In this document: piece after piece, positions 1 to 8,075 of the stretch
Position numbering within the stretch: the first letter of the stretch is position 1
Layout of the letters: every line of letters begins with the position of its first letter
Source: an uncultured Paracoccaceae bacterium
GTDB lineage: Bacteria > Pseudomonadota > Alphaproteobacteria > Rhodobacterales > Rhodobacteraceae
DNA: 64,000 bases
Assembly (NCBI GenBank): GCA_947503925.1
Contig: CANNFQ010000007.1
Location: 1-64,000, forward strand
Direction: 5' to 3'
Notes under the pieces: generated by a model
Seen by the model: the letters and a program-made list of their open reading frames with translations, nothing else
Database searches by the model: none
Told to the model about the DNA's origin: nothing
Made by a program: the position numbers and the translations under genes

Positions 1-69
1 GTTCACTTCCATCACCTCAAGAGGCTTGCCAGCCTCCAACGCAACCGCCGCACGTGTCCGCATTTCCAT
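1..69 (-). CDS. frmA: S-(hydroxymethyl)glutathione dehydrogenase (class III ADH), N-terminal fragment
   Basis: Only the first 23 codons lie in the window; the gene runs off the left edge. The visible protein begins MEMRTRAAVALEAGKPLEVM and continues EVN, which matches the usual N-terminus of glutathione-dependent formaldehyde dehydrogenases (zinc-dependent medium-chain alcohol dehydrogenases). These oxidise the formaldehyde-glutathione adduct in the cytoplasm. A GGGAG ribosome-binding site lies 6 nt before the first ATG (position 69) and about 12 nt before a second in-frame ATG at 63, so either start is possible. The catalytic zinc residues lie outside the window. Identification rests on this short but characteristic stretch. 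Confidence 0.7.
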   Translation of the reverse strand, partial: MEMRTRAAVALEAGKPLEVMEVN

Positions 70-176
70 CGCTCCCTTGATGTTTCAAGAAAACCATTAG
101 CCAAAGGACGGCGAATTTCAACCAAGCAATGACTTCGCCCTTGCAAACCTGCCCCGGGCAGAGAGATGATAGGTCT

Positions 177-419
177 ATGAAGCGACTATCTATATTGATG
201 GCCTTGGCTGCCTGCGGCAACACGCCTAGTGGTGGGTCCTGCAACCTTTCGCAGTTCGACGATCTGGTCGGACAAAATGTGGCAACGCTGGCACAGCGCA
301 GCGGTCCCGAATTTGTCATCATCGAAAATGGTGAGGCCTGGATGGGGTCCGATGGCGGCGGAAAAACCATCGTGTTCCTTGATGCGGATCGCAATATCCT
401 GAGCTTTGGTTGCGGGTGA
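177..419 (+). CDS. Peptidase inhibitor I78 family lipoprotein, divergent copy
   Basis: An 80-residue protein with a lipoprotein signal: a short hydrophobic stretch ends in LAAC, so Cys would be lipidated after about residue 13. The mature part has the I78 layout: a Cys early in the domain, then LVGQNVATL, a beta segment, and a terminal GCG. I78 proteins are small exported inhibitors of serine proteases related to elastase and subtilisin inhibitors. The segment that normally carries the conserved R-x-I-R-P-G-D reactive region is replaced by a G/E-rich sequence, so inhibitory activity is doubtful. I take the ATG that opens the signal peptide rather than the longer upstream reading. Its stop overlaps the start of the next gene, a second I78 protein, which indicates translational coupling and tandem duplication. 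Confidence 0.65.
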   Translation: MKRLSILMALAACGNTPSGGSCNLSQFDDLVGQNVATLAQRSGPEFVIIENGEAWMGSDGGGKTIVFLDADRNILSFGCG

Positions 420-700
420 TGGTGATGCGCCGCATTCTGCCGGCTTGTCTTCTTGGCACGATCGCGGCCTGTACGATACCGGACTCACCTCCGTCACCAC
501 CTATGCTGGAAGATACCTGCAATGCCCGCCAATATGGCAACCTCATCGGGCAGGATGCGACTACGTTGGAAAAGGTTATGCTGCTGGGGCAGGTGCGGGT
601 CATTCGGCCCGGTGATGCGGTCACGCAGGATTTCCGGCCCGAGCGGATCAACTTTGGCATCGATACCAATAACCAAATCAGCGACATCTCTTGCGGCTGA
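419..700 (+). CDS. Peptidase inhibitor I78 family lipoprotein
   Basis: A 93-residue lipoprotein with lipobox IAAC at about residues 16-19, followed by a Pro-rich linker and a full I78 domain. The domain has Cys near its start, NLIGQDATTL, the reactive-region signature R-V-I-R-P-G-D-A-V-T, then ERINFGID and a final ISCG. It is probably a membrane-tethered inhibitor that protects the envelope against secreted proteases; this is inferred from the family. The ATG overlaps the TGA of the preceding I78 gene (TGATG); an ATG two codons later is equally possible. Unlike its upstream neighbour it keeps the family reactive segment. Confidence 0.8.
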   Translation: MVMRRILPACLLGTIAACTIPDSPPSPPMLEDTCNARQYGNLIGQDATTLEKVMLLGQVRVIRPGDAVTQDFRPERINFGIDTNNQISDISCG

Positions 701-760
701 TCACGGACGGCACGATTGCGGCAAAAACCGTCTATTCACATTCAGGGAACAAGCGAAAGT

Positions 761-807
761 CTCCGGTGTCACGAACTGGGTGGGGGCTATTGACCGCGAC
801 ACCGGAG
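761..807. other. Perfect 10-bp inverted repeat, possible structured RNA element
   Basis: Ten-base arms (CTCCGGTGTC and GACACCGGAG) pair perfectly across a 27-nt loop. A smaller AGCAT/ATGCT hairpin follows at 809-824 and then an AT-rich run. There is no long T-tract, so this is not a standard terminator of the I78 pair. The rest of the 240-bp gap up to the next gene shows nothing I recognise. It could be a 3' mRNA structure or a small RNA. Confidence 0.35.
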
Positions 808-942
808 TAGCATTTCGCTATGCTTATTAATATTGCGTTCACTTGTGTCCCCAGTGCGCAACACCAAGGGCGCAGTGGTGGTGATTTTGCGGCATAACCA
901 AGGCAGTCTTGCTTTTCGCCCCGATAGAGGTGACGCTGGGGT

Positions 943-1278
943 ATGAATGTTCATTCCTCCCCCACATTTCAGGCCCCGCTTCAGGTTGCGTTCCACCGCA
1001 CCGAACTTGCCGTGATACTTGGTCTTTACGGGCGGATGGTTGCGGCTGGCGAATGGCGGGATTACGGCATTTCGAATCTGCGGGAGGTCGCGGTTTTTTC
1101 GGTGTTTCGCCACACCGCAGAGAACCCGCTTTATCGGATCGAAAAACGACCGAAACTACGCATGCGCCAGGGTCAATATGCCATTATCGGCATGGACGGG
1201 CGGATTTTGAAACGTGGCAATGACCTGCGGCAGGTGTTGCGCGTGTTGGAACGCAAGCTGATCAGGGCTGTGAAATAG
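943..1278 (+). CDS. DUF2794 domain-containing protein
   Basis: A 111-residue cytoplasmic protein matching the alphaproteobacterial DUF2794 family. The central pattern FHRTELAVILGLYGRMV, then GEWRDYGI, FSVFRHTAENPLYRIEK and a basic C-terminus (LRVLERKLIRAVK) is typical in order and length. No function is established for the family and no catalytic motif is visible. It is convergent with the NlpC/P60 gene, with only six bases between stop codons. The ATG is the only good start; the GAGG upstream is rather distant. Confidence 0.8.
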   Translation: MNVHSSPTFQAPLQVAFHRTELAVILGLYGRMVAAGEWRDYGISNLREVAVFSVFRHTAENPLYRIEKRPKLRMRQGQYAIIGMDGRILKRGNDLRQVLRVLERKLIRAVK

Positions 1279-1284
1279 CCCGGT

Positions 1285-2100
1285 TCAAAGCCGTTTCCGC
1301 GCCACCACATCCCCGTCACCCTGCGCCGCGATCCGCAAAATGGCTTTGTCTATCGCTTCGTATCGGGCCGCCATGTGATGCGCATTTGCATGGAGCAGTG
1401 TCTGTTCATCCACCATCATGCCGACATGACCTTTCCAGAAGATTAAGTCACCGCGTGCCAGCGGTCCTATCAGGTCTTGGCCCAATGCATCCTGTTGAAG
1501 ATCGCTGTCGCCTGGGCAGTCGATATCGCAGGCTCGCAGGCTGGCCGCGATTAATCCAGAACAATCAATACCGCGGGTCGAATCGCCACCCCATAGATAG
1601 GGCACCCCAAAATGTATCTGCGCGACCGTTGCGGGATCGCTAAAGGGCCGGTCCAATGCGCGCAGATGGCTTTTGGGAACAAAACCGATTTGCGTGTCAT
1701 AGAATTTGCGCCTTTCGTCCAGCACCTGCACGCAAGCCCCAAAGGGCAGGGCGCAAACCGGTTCGGATTTAAAATCGTCGCGCGTATATGCATGGGTCGC
1801 CGCCGTTGCAACCCGATGACTGATTGCCACCGGCGCGGCCAATCGCGCGGTTTCGACATAGCCGACATAGCCGTCGGTGGTCTGTACGAATGACCAGCCT
1901 GCGTGGTCTTCGAAAACGGTGACCGCCATCCCCAGCAAAAGCTGCCTGTCCCGCACTCCGCCCGGTGCCACGCAAAGGTCGTTGACTGGCCGGTCCAGCA
2001 TCATTGGCCAGCCTTCCAGGTATTTTTTGGCATCGACCCGCCCGGCCAAATTCAACGCCGCGACACGCCCATTGGCTGGTGTCAGCCGCCGGTCGGTCAC
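1285..2100 (-). CDS. NlpC/P60 family peptidoglycan hydrolase with SH3-like domains
   Basis: A 271-residue protein with two SH3-like segments (about residues 25-150) that probably bind cell-wall peptide, followed by an NlpC/P60 cysteine-peptidase domain. The catalytic Cys180 lies in GIDCSGL, His225 in KGHVGMM, and a third polar residue is His237 in LHANAH. The family cleaves D-Glu to diamino-acid bonds in murein peptides. No signal peptide is seen, so the enzyme may recycle imported muropeptides in the cytoplasm or leave by another route. Its start overlaps the end of the M17 aminopeptidase gene by 4 bp, suggesting that the two peptidases are co-translated and act on related peptides. Confidence 0.88.
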   Translation of the reverse strand: MTDRRLTPANGRVAALNLAGRVDAKKYLEGWPMMLDRPVNDLCVAPGGVRDRQLLLGMAVTVFEDHAGWSFVQTTDGYVGYVETARLAAPVAISHRVATAATHAYTRDDFKSEPVCALPFGACVQVLDERRKFYDTQIGFVPKSHLRALDRPFSDPATVAQIHFGVPYLWGGDSTRGIDCSGLIAASLRACDIDCPGDSDLQQDALGQDLIGPLARGDLIFWKGHVGMMVDEQTLLHANAHHMAARYEAIDKAILRIAAQGDGDVVARKRL

Positions 2101-3476
2101 AGGTCCAAAAGCCGAGGCAGTGCGTCGAGTATTGCGCGCGCGCCCATGCCAACCCCACCTTTGGGACGTGCCGGAGCGGTGGTCGGCTGCCAGCCATAGA
2201 TGTCAAAATGGATATAGGGGCTTTCAACAAAACGACGCAGGAACAAGGCCGCAGTGATCGAACCCGCAAACCCGCCCTTGGGCGCATTATCAAGGTCTGC
2301 GATCCCAGGTTCGATCATCGCCTCATATGGCGTATGGAAGGGCATCCGCCAAACCGGGTCCGCCACCCTTTGCGCCGCTTGCGCGATAGCATCAGCATGG
2401 TCATCGCTATCGGTATAAAACGGTGACAGGTCTGGCCCAACGGCAACCCGAGCCGCGCCGGTCAATGTGGCCATCGAGATCACCAGATCCGGGTCATCCT
2501 CATCCGACAGGGTCAGCGCATCGGCGAGCACCAGTCGCCCCTCGGCATCGGTATTGTTGATCTCTACTGTCAGGCCTTTGCGTGATGTCAGGATGTCCTG
2601 TGGCCGGAACGCATTGCCATCAATGCCGTTTTCGACCGCGGGGATCAGAACACGCAAACGCAGTGACAGACCCAACCCCATGATCATATGCGCGAGGCCC
2701 AGCACAGTCGCCGCCCCACCCATATCCTTTTTCATCAAACCCATAGAACCGCCCGGTTTGATATTCAGCCCGCCCGTGTCAAAGCAGACCCCTTTGCCAA
2801 CCAGCGTCAGCTGTGGCCCCGCATCGCCCCAGCGCAGATCCAGCAGACGCGGCGCCCGGGTTGAGGCGCGGCCCACCGTGTGAATCATCGGAAAGTTGGA
2901 GGTCAGCAGATCATCGCCTGTGATGACATTGATCGCCGCCGCCTGTTCAGAGGCGAGTGCGCGCGCCGCCGCCTCAAGCTCGTCCGGGCCCATATCGGAT
3001 GCTGGCGTATTGATGAGGTCGCGGGTCAGCGCTTCACCGGTGGCGATGGTTTCGATCCGATGGGCGTCGATCCCTTCAGGGGCCACCAGCCGCGCGCCTT
3101 CCTTGGCGGGTTTGCTATATCTGTCATAACTATAGCCGGAGAGCAGCCAGGCCAGCGCGGCCTCTTCCAATGCCAGTCCGGACAAACCGCTGGCCAGCTC
3201 ATATGTGCCCTTGGGCAACTTGGCAGCGACGGATGCGATATGGAACCTACCACGGGCGCGTTTTACTTCTGTGCCATATCCGACAAGACCCATCGCAATC
3301 TGCCCGGCATTGTCAGGGACGGTGACGACCTGCCCCAGTGCCGCGGTGAAACCCTGCGATTTGGCCCATTTCTGCGCCATGTCGGGCAGTTTAGCCAGTC
3401 GCGCCTCCAGATCGTCCCCTTCGATCACATGGACCGGTATTGTGGTATCAGTGGCTGCGGCAAAGGCAAGCGGCAT
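2097..3476 (-). CDS. M17 family leucyl aminopeptidase
   Basis: A 459-residue cytosolic metalloaminopeptidase. The family signature NTDAEGR is at residues 308-314. The metal-binding segments VGKGVCFDTGG (226-236) and MKKDMGG (248-254) precede it, with the catalytic Lys in VGKG and Arg in the signature. The N-terminal about 150 residues form the usual poorly conserved regulatory domain. AGGA lies 6 nt upstream of the chosen ATG. Downstream it overlaps the NlpC/P60 gene, so the pair may release and degrade murein or other peptides. It resembles the shorter family of leucyl aminopeptidases common in Rhodobacteraceae rather than hexameric PepA of about 500 residues. Confidence 0.92.
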   Translation of the reverse strand: MPLAFAAATDTTIPVHVIEGDDLEARLAKLPDMAQKWAKSQGFTAALGQVVTVPDNAGQIAMGLVGYGTEVKRARGRFHIASVAAKLPKGTYELASGLSGLALEEAALAWLLSGYSYDRYSKPAKEGARLVAPEGIDAHRIETIATGEALTRDLINTPASDMGPDELEAAARALASEQAAAINVITGDDLLTSNFPMIHTVGRASTRAPRLLDLRWGDAGPQLTLVGKGVCFDTGGLNIKPGGSMGLMKKDMGGAATVLGLAHMIMGLGLSLRLRVLIPAVENGIDGNAFRPQDILTSRKGLTVEINNTDAEGRLVLADALTLSDEDDPDLVISMATLTGAARVAVGPDLSPFYTDSDDHADAIAQAAQRVADPVWRMPFHTPYEAMIEPGIADLDNAPKGGFAGSITAALFLRRFVESPYIHFDIYGWQPTTAPARPKGGVGMGARAILDALPRLLDL

Positions 3477-3539
3477 AGGGCATCCTGTCAGGTTCGATTT
3501 TTCTGCCAGACTACCCTGTCGCGACCTGCCTGCAAGCGC

Positions 3540-3956
3540 TTATAATTCGCGAAAATTCCAGACCTCTGACACGGCCACATCAAAACCACGTTCCAGCCGG
3601 GCCATTGTCGCCTCCAATGCGACGCCATCATTCTGTTTGAGGCAGTTGGCCACATGTGCTGCGGACACTGCCACTTCGGTCAAACCGATCTGGTCTGCAA
3701 TACTTGCCACTCTCTGGGCGGGTTTCAGCATATTAGCGAAATCGCAGCGGGCCATCTCCGTTTGCATGATATCCAACCGCATGGCGATATCTTCCAACAC
3801 GCGGCAAACGACTTCCTCCGCCTCTTGTGCGTCCTTTTGCGCAAATAGTTGGTTCAGCGGGGCCGGGTCGAAATGCAACTGATCAGGACAGCGCAACACA
3901 ACGACGTCATGTTCGGGTTCTGCCACAAGGGGCTGGAGCGGTGTAATATTTGTCAT
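3540..3956 (-). CDS. Conserved hypothetical protein, all-helical, HPt-like
   Basis: A 138-residue acidic protein predicted to be almost entirely helical after a short N-terminal strand. No transmembrane segment or signal peptide is seen. Helices from about residue 40 to the end (EEVVCRVLEDIAMRLDIMQ, then a helix containing AHVANCLKQND) recall a phosphotransfer-domain four-helix bundle, but the HPt His motif is not clear, so I assign no function. It stands alone, divergent from the carbonic anhydrase gene and about 60 bp from the M17 gene start. Codon use looks like that of its neighbours. Confidence 0.6.
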   Translation of the reverse strand: MTNITPLQPLVAEPEHDVVVLRCPDQLHFDPAPLNQLFAQKDAQEAEEVVCRVLEDIAMRLDIMQTEMARCDFANMLKPAQRVASIADQIGLTEVAVSAAHVANCLKQNDGVALEATMARLERGFDVAVSEVWNFREL

Positions 3957-4069
3957 GCGGATGATTTAGGTCATCAAGGTTCCCAGAAGGTTGAGACGGA
4001 TCAGAAAAATCTCTCGAAATCCATGAAAATGCGACGTATTTACGGGGGAACATTTTGGGGACCAAACTT

Positions 4070-4717
4070 ATGAAACACGCACGTCCGCTGCCAAACTATC
4101 TGGTCACGCGCTATAAGGGCTGGAAGGCGACCACCTATGCAGAGAACAAGGGCTGGTATCGGCACCTGGCCGAGGATGGTCAGCATCCGCGGGCCATGGT
4201 GATATCCTGCTGCGACAGCCGGGTGCATGTCACGGCGCTGTTCGGTGCGGATCAGGGCGAGTTCTTTATCCACCGCAACATCGCCAATCTGGTGCCGCCG
4301 CATAACCCGGACGGGCATCATCATGGTACGTCCGCCGCTGTGGAATATGCTGTCCAGTCCCTGAAGGTTAGTCACTTGATCGTTCTGGGCCATTCAGGAT
4401 GTGGCGGGGTCGAGGGCTGCTATAACATGTGTTCTGGCCATGCGCCCGAGCTTGAGGCCAGTACCAGTTTTGTCGGCCGCTGGATGGATATTCTGCGCCC
4501 CGGATTTGAGTCCTTGCCTGACACTGATGAAGCTTCACGCAAACGGACGCTGGAAAAGGCGTCTGTGCTGATCTCGTTGGAAAACCTGATGAGCTTTCCA
4601 TTTGTGAAGGCCGCGGTCGAAGATGACATGCTGACCTTGCACGGGCTTTGGAATGATATTGGCGAAGGCGGGCTGGAAGTCTATGACCGCGAAGCGGATG
4701 CGTTTGTCGCAGTCTAA
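4070..4717 (+). CDS. Beta-class carbonic anhydrase
   Basis: A 215-residue cytosolic enzyme that interconverts CO2 and bicarbonate. Zinc ligands are visible: Cys47 in SCCDSR (the Asp-Arg dyad is D49/R51), His108 and Cys111 in HSGCGG. The length matches bacterial beta-carbonic anhydrases. I chose the ATG with GGGGA nine bases upstream over a TTG five codons earlier. The gene is monocistronic and is followed directly by a strong palindromic terminator. Confidence 0.93.
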   Translation: MKHARPLPNYLVTRYKGWKATTYAENKGWYRHLAEDGQHPRAMVISCCDSRVHVTALFGADQGEFFIHRNIANLVPPHNPDGHHHGTSAAVEYAVQSLKVSHLIVLGHSGCGGVEGCYNMCSGHAPELEASTSFVGRWMDILRPGFESLPDTDEASRKRTLEKASVLISLENLMSFPFVKAAVEDDMLTLHGLWNDIGEGGLEVYDREADAFVAV

Positions 4718-4725
4718 CCGGCTGG

Positions 4726-4757
4726 CGTAAGATGGGTTTAAACCCATCTTACGTTTT
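4726..4757. terminator. Bidirectional-type terminator between carbonic anhydrase and DUF4139 genes
   Basis: A perfect 28-bp palindrome (14-bp arms, CGTAAGATGGGTTT and its complement) is followed by TTTT on the plus strand. It lies between two convergent genes and probably ends both transcripts. Confidence 0.8.
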
Positions 4758-4763
4758 CATCGC

Positions 4764-6422
4764 CTAGCGCAGGACATAGCCGGTCGGCCAGGTAAGCGTG
4801 TAATCCAGCGTGACTTCTTGCTTGGCACCTGCGGCCACATCCAGTTCCCATTCTAGAATACCCCGCTGCCCATCCGGGTCGTGCCGCGTGACACTGGGGG
4901 ATGCGACAAATTTCACTTCCAGATCATCCTGTTCCGAATAGGGGACCGCGTCGCGCAACAGGACTTTCCAATCCTGCCCTGTCAAGTTCTCGACCGACAT
5001 GACAGCAGCTTCTTTGAGCTGGTTCGCGCTTGAAAACACGCCAACATCGCCTTCGCTTTTGCTGGGTGTGGTCCGTGCCAGTCGCAGCCCGTCGAGCGGG
5101 CCAAAGCCCATTTGCGTATCCGCCCCGGCGGCCAGCAATGGCAGGTTGCTGAAACCGATCATCGTACCATCGGCAAAGATCAAGGCCTGCCCCGGCAACA
5201 GGACTTCGCCTGTGACGTTGGTGAACTCTGCCATCCGGTAGGCAATGTCATCGCGGCTGGGTGCGGCCTCGGCCCAGACATCGGCATCCAGTTCCAGCGT
5301 GTCCAGCGGCAAGCGTAGATCATCGACGCCGTTACGAATGTTGACGCGGCCCGGATAGGTGTAGGTCACAGTCGCGCCACTGAAATCAGCCTGAGCCACC
5401 ACCGCGGGCGCTTCCAAGACTTCTGGCGCTAGTCCGGCAACGGAGCGGCTGATCATCTCAGTGTCGGCGGACATCATCACAACGTTGCGTTCCTTTTCCA
5501 ATTCGTCTTCCGAGATAATCCGGCGAACCGGTGCCCAGACCCCGCTTGGCGCGATCTGCTCGCCCGGGCGCGCCGTGGACAACACCAGCTTTACGTCCAG
5601 CCAGTCCTGTCCGGTTCCTTGGCTGACGACAACAGCTCTGTCTATATCGAGACCCACCGCATCGCCGGTCGTCAGCCGCATGTCATAGACGGGCGACCAG
5701 TTGGCATAACCTTCCAGCGTGTTCACATCGATTGTGACCTCGCCTGCCTCCGCGGCGTTGACGGTAAAGGTCAGGACCGACCCTTCTATCTCTGGTGCCA
5801 TCAAGGCGGCGAGCGCCTTGCGTGCGTCGTCGAGCGCCTCGGCATCATCTTCGCGGGCGCGGATCGCGGCTTGCGCCTCCTGCTCTGCGTTGAATGCAAC
5901 CTGACGGACGGCCAATGTTTCTGTGCCAACCATCTGGGAAAGTGCCTGAATATCGGCAATCGCGCTGGCGGTTAGCGTTTCACCGGCACTTGCCTGCGAC
6001 AGGCTTTGCAGGAACGCGATTTGTTCCTCGGCCGCCTGCACGCGCAGCCGGATTTGCGCAATATCAGCATCGCGTTCCCGCAACACGTCTTCCAGCCGTT
6101 CGACCTCGTCCTTGGCGGCTTGCACGGCGGGCGATGTCTGGTCAGCTGTCACCGGCAACCGATCCTTGGCGAGGTTGACGGCCCCGATCTGAACGCCTTG
6201 CGGGGCGGACAGGCGCACGCCTTCCGTGGCCAATGCCTGTGGCAGGCCAGGCACGATGATCTCGTGACTACCTGCGGGCAGATCAAGTGTTACAAGACGG
6301 CTAACGGTGGCAAGGCCGGGGTAAATCGTAACGGTGTCGACCTTGGCTTCTCCAGTGATGGTATCGGCAAAGGTGGGCGCGGCCAGTGCAAGCGTGCTGG
6401 CTGTCAAAAAAAGGCGAAGCAT
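4764..6422 (-). CDS. DUF4139 domain-containing exported protein (mucoidy inhibitor MuiA-like)
   Basis: A 552-residue protein with an N-terminal signal peptide (MLRLFLTASTLALAAPTFA, cleavage after about residue 19). A DUF4140 domain (residues ~30-130) precedes a coiled-coil stretch (about 105-210, with heptad-like EVERLEDVLRERD). The DUF4139 beta-rich domain fills the rest (WSPVYDMRL, LSTARPG, YTYPG, then EVTLDYTLTWP near the end). Related proteins are called mucoidy inhibitor MuiA, but their biochemical role is not established. The location is probably periplasmic or outer-membrane associated. A good AGGAG precedes the ATG. Confidence 0.82.
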   Translation of the reverse strand: MLRLFLTASTLALAAPTFADTITGEAKVDTVTIYPGLATVSRLVTLDLPAGSHEIIVPGLPQALATEGVRLSAPQGVQIGAVNLAKDRLPVTADQTSPAVQAAKDEVERLEDVLRERDADIAQIRLRVQAAEEQIAFLQSLSQASAGETLTASAIADIQALSQMVGTETLAVRQVAFNAEQEAQAAIRAREDDAEALDDARKALAALMAPEIEGSVLTFTVNAAEAGEVTIDVNTLEGYANWSPVYDMRLTTGDAVGLDIDRAVVVSQGTGQDWLDVKLVLSTARPGEQIAPSGVWAPVRRIISEDELEKERNVVMMSADTEMISRSVAGLAPEVLEAPAVVAQADFSGATVTYTYPGRVNIRNGVDDLRLPLDTLELDADVWAEAAPSRDDIAYRMAEFTNVTGEVLLPGQALIFADGTMIGFSNLPLLAAGADTQMGFGPLDGLRLARTTPSKSEGDVGVFSSANQLKEAAVMSVENLTGQDWKVLLRDAVPYSEQDDLEVKFVASPSVTRHDPDGQRGILEWELDVAAGAKQEVTLDYTLTWPTGYVLR

Positions 6423-6534
6423 TGGGGGTCTCCTGCAAGTTACGCATCTTAGTTATACACCTATGACGACCGTCGGGCGGCAATCCTTGGCGGAGTTCGA
6501 CATTTTTTTGGTGTAGTCCTTGCCGCCGCAAACG

Positions 6535-6558
6535 AAAAAAGGCGTCCCGCGGAACGCC
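6535..6558 (-). terminator. Rho-independent terminator of asd
   Basis: Downstream of the asd stop, on the minus strand, an 18-nt stem-loop (GGCGTTCC...GGGACGCC with one G-T wobble) is followed by six T residues. Confidence 0.8.
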
Positions 6559-6582
6559 CTTCTTTTAGAACAATGGTTTAGC

Positions 6583-7605
6583 TTAGCCTTTCTTCAGGCA
6601 TTCCCGCCCAAGAAGCTCGGCAATTTGCACCGCATTCAGTGCAGCACCCTTGCGCAGATTGTCAGACACACACCACAGGTTCAGCCCGTTATCGATCGTG
6701 CTGTCCTGACGAATGCGACTGATGAAGGTTGCAAAATCACCGACACATTCGACCGGGGTGACATAACCACCGTCTTCACGCTTATCGATCACCATGACGC
6801 CGGGTGCCTCGCGCAGGATGTCGCGCGCTTCGTCCTCATCAAGGAACTCCTCGAACTCGATATTCACGGCCTCGGAGTGACCAACAAAAACCGGCACGCG
6901 GACGCAGGTCGCGGTGATCTTGATGGCCGGATCAACGATCTTCTTCGTTTCGGCCACCATCTTCCATTCTTCTTTGGTCTCACCGCTATCCAGGAACACA
7001 TCGATATGCGGGATCACGTTGAAAGCAATCTGCTTGGTAAACTGTTTCGGTGGTTTGTCGTCGGTTGGGTTATACATCGACTTGGTCTGATCCCACAGCT
7101 CATCAATGCCGCCTTTGCCTGCGCCAGAGACGGATTGATAGGTCGAAACCACCACCCGCTTGATGGTTGCCCGATCGTGCAGCGGCTTGAGAGCCACGAC
7201 CATCTGGGCAGTCGAACAATTTGGGTTCGCGATGATGTTTTTCTTGGCATAGCCATGGACCGCGTCAGCATTCACTTCCGGTACGATCAGCGGCACATCG
7301 GGGTCATAGCGATAAAGCGATGAATTATCGATGACGACGCAACCGGCCTTCGCAGCCTTGGGCGCGTAAGTCTTTGTGGCCTCTGATCCGACGGCAAACA
7401 GGGCGATATCCCAGCCGGTGAAATCAAAGCTATCCAGATCCTTGGTGGTCAGGGTTTTTTCGCCAAAGCTGACTTTGGTGCCCAGCGATTTCCGGCTGGC
7501 AAGTACGGCAAGCTCGTCGATGGGAAAGGCACGTTCGTCGAGGATGTTCAGCATTTCGCGGCCCACATTTCCTGTGGCACCGACAACGGCGATTCGATAG
7601 CCCAT
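6583..7605 (-). CDS. asd: Aspartate-semialdehyde dehydrogenase
   Basis: A 340-residue NADPH-dependent enzyme that reduces aspartyl phosphate to aspartate semialdehyde, the branch point to lysine/diaminopimelate, threonine and methionine. The nucleotide-binding loop GATGNVG is at residues 9-15 and the active-site Cys130 lies in ANPNCST. A substrate-binding RVPVFVGHSE follows in the C-terminal half. I use the ATG with AAGGAG upstream; a longer in-frame TTG lacks a ribosome-binding site. The gene stands alone with its own terminator. The diaminopimelate pathway is completed by lysA at 57.5 kb. Confidence 0.95.
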   Translation of the reverse strand: MGYRIAVVGATGNVGREMLNILDERAFPIDELAVLASRKSLGTKVSFGEKTLTTKDLDSFDFTGWDIALFAVGSEATKTYAPKAAKAGCVVIDNSSLYRYDPDVPLIVPEVNADAVHGYAKKNIIANPNCSTAQMVVALKPLHDRATIKRVVVSTYQSVSGAGKGGIDELWDQTKSMYNPTDDKPPKQFTKQIAFNVIPHIDVFLDSGETKEEWKMVAETKKIVDPAIKITATCVRVPVFVGHSEAVNIEFEEFLDEDEARDILREAPGVMVIDKREDGGYVTPVECVGDFATFISRIRQDSTIDNGLNLWCVSDNLRKGAALNAVQIAELLGRECLKKG

Positions 7606-7770
7606 TGGCTGGCTCCTTGGTTGCAAGTGGGGCCTATTAACCTGCGAAGCGGCAAAGCGAAAGGGGGAGGGGTGCGCAACGTTCGGTGCTCTTGTCCGCT
7701 GCAGTTCACCAGATTCTGTGACGCACTGCCCACAATGAGGTTAACGCACTGATTTTGACGTAAATCCCCT

Positions 7771-7814
7771 GTCGGCAAAGCGTCGGCGATGCGTCGGCAA
7801 AACGTCGGGCACCT
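7771..7814. repeat. 11-bp tandem direct repeats (four copies, last one diverged)
   Basis: Four head-to-tail units begin GTCGGCAAAGC, GTCGGCGATGC, GTCGGCAAAAC and GTCGGGCACCT. The spacing is exactly 11 bp, about one helical turn, so all copies face the same side of the DNA. This fits an array of protein-binding sites between asd and the chemotaxis genes. I do not recognise the binding protein. Confidence 0.75.
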
Positions 7815-7856
7815 GTTTGGCAAAGTGCTAGGTAAACGGGCCGCACGCTGGAATTC

Positions 7857-7871
7857 TTAACAATTTCCTAA
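7857..7871. promoter_or_regulatory. CtrA-like binding motif
   Basis: TTAA-N7-CTAA, 7 of 8 matches to the CtrA consensus TTAA-N7-TTAA, about 205 bp upstream of the small exported protein. CtrA controls motility and chemotaxis genes in Rhodobacterales. On its own the match is weak. Confidence 0.4.
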
Positions 7872-7946
7872 GATCTGACCGCCGCCCGTTCATGCGCTGA
7901 CAATACGCATTGAACGCGTGCATCAGGTCGGTTTTGACCGGGTATG

Positions 7947-7961
7947 TTAACCTGACGTTAT
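7947..7961. promoter_or_regulatory. CtrA-like binding motif
   Basis: TTAA-N7-TTAT, 7 of 8 matches to the CtrA consensus, about 115 bp before the small exported protein gene. Two such motifs ahead of a chemoreceptor locus make CtrA control plausible but unproven. Confidence 0.45.
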
Positions 7962-8075
7962 TCAATCAATGGAAAACCTGCCTGGAAGTGCATGAGCAGA
8001 AGTGCCTCAATTTCGCCGCATCAACGTTTATAGGACGCCCATGTAAACGGTTTCAAATGGGTCATGAGGATTAAG

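Larger units (their letters stand above)
7606..8075. other. 470-bp intergenic regulatory region between asd and the chemotaxis pair
   Basis: No credible gene. It holds the asd promoter, an 11-bp tandem repeat array (7771-7814) and two CtrA-like motifs (7857-7871, 7947-7961), each listed separately. Confidence 0.6.

Noticed and set aside
4726-4757. Palindrome considered as a regulator operator
   Set aside because: Its place between two convergent gene ends and the following T-run fit a terminator better.
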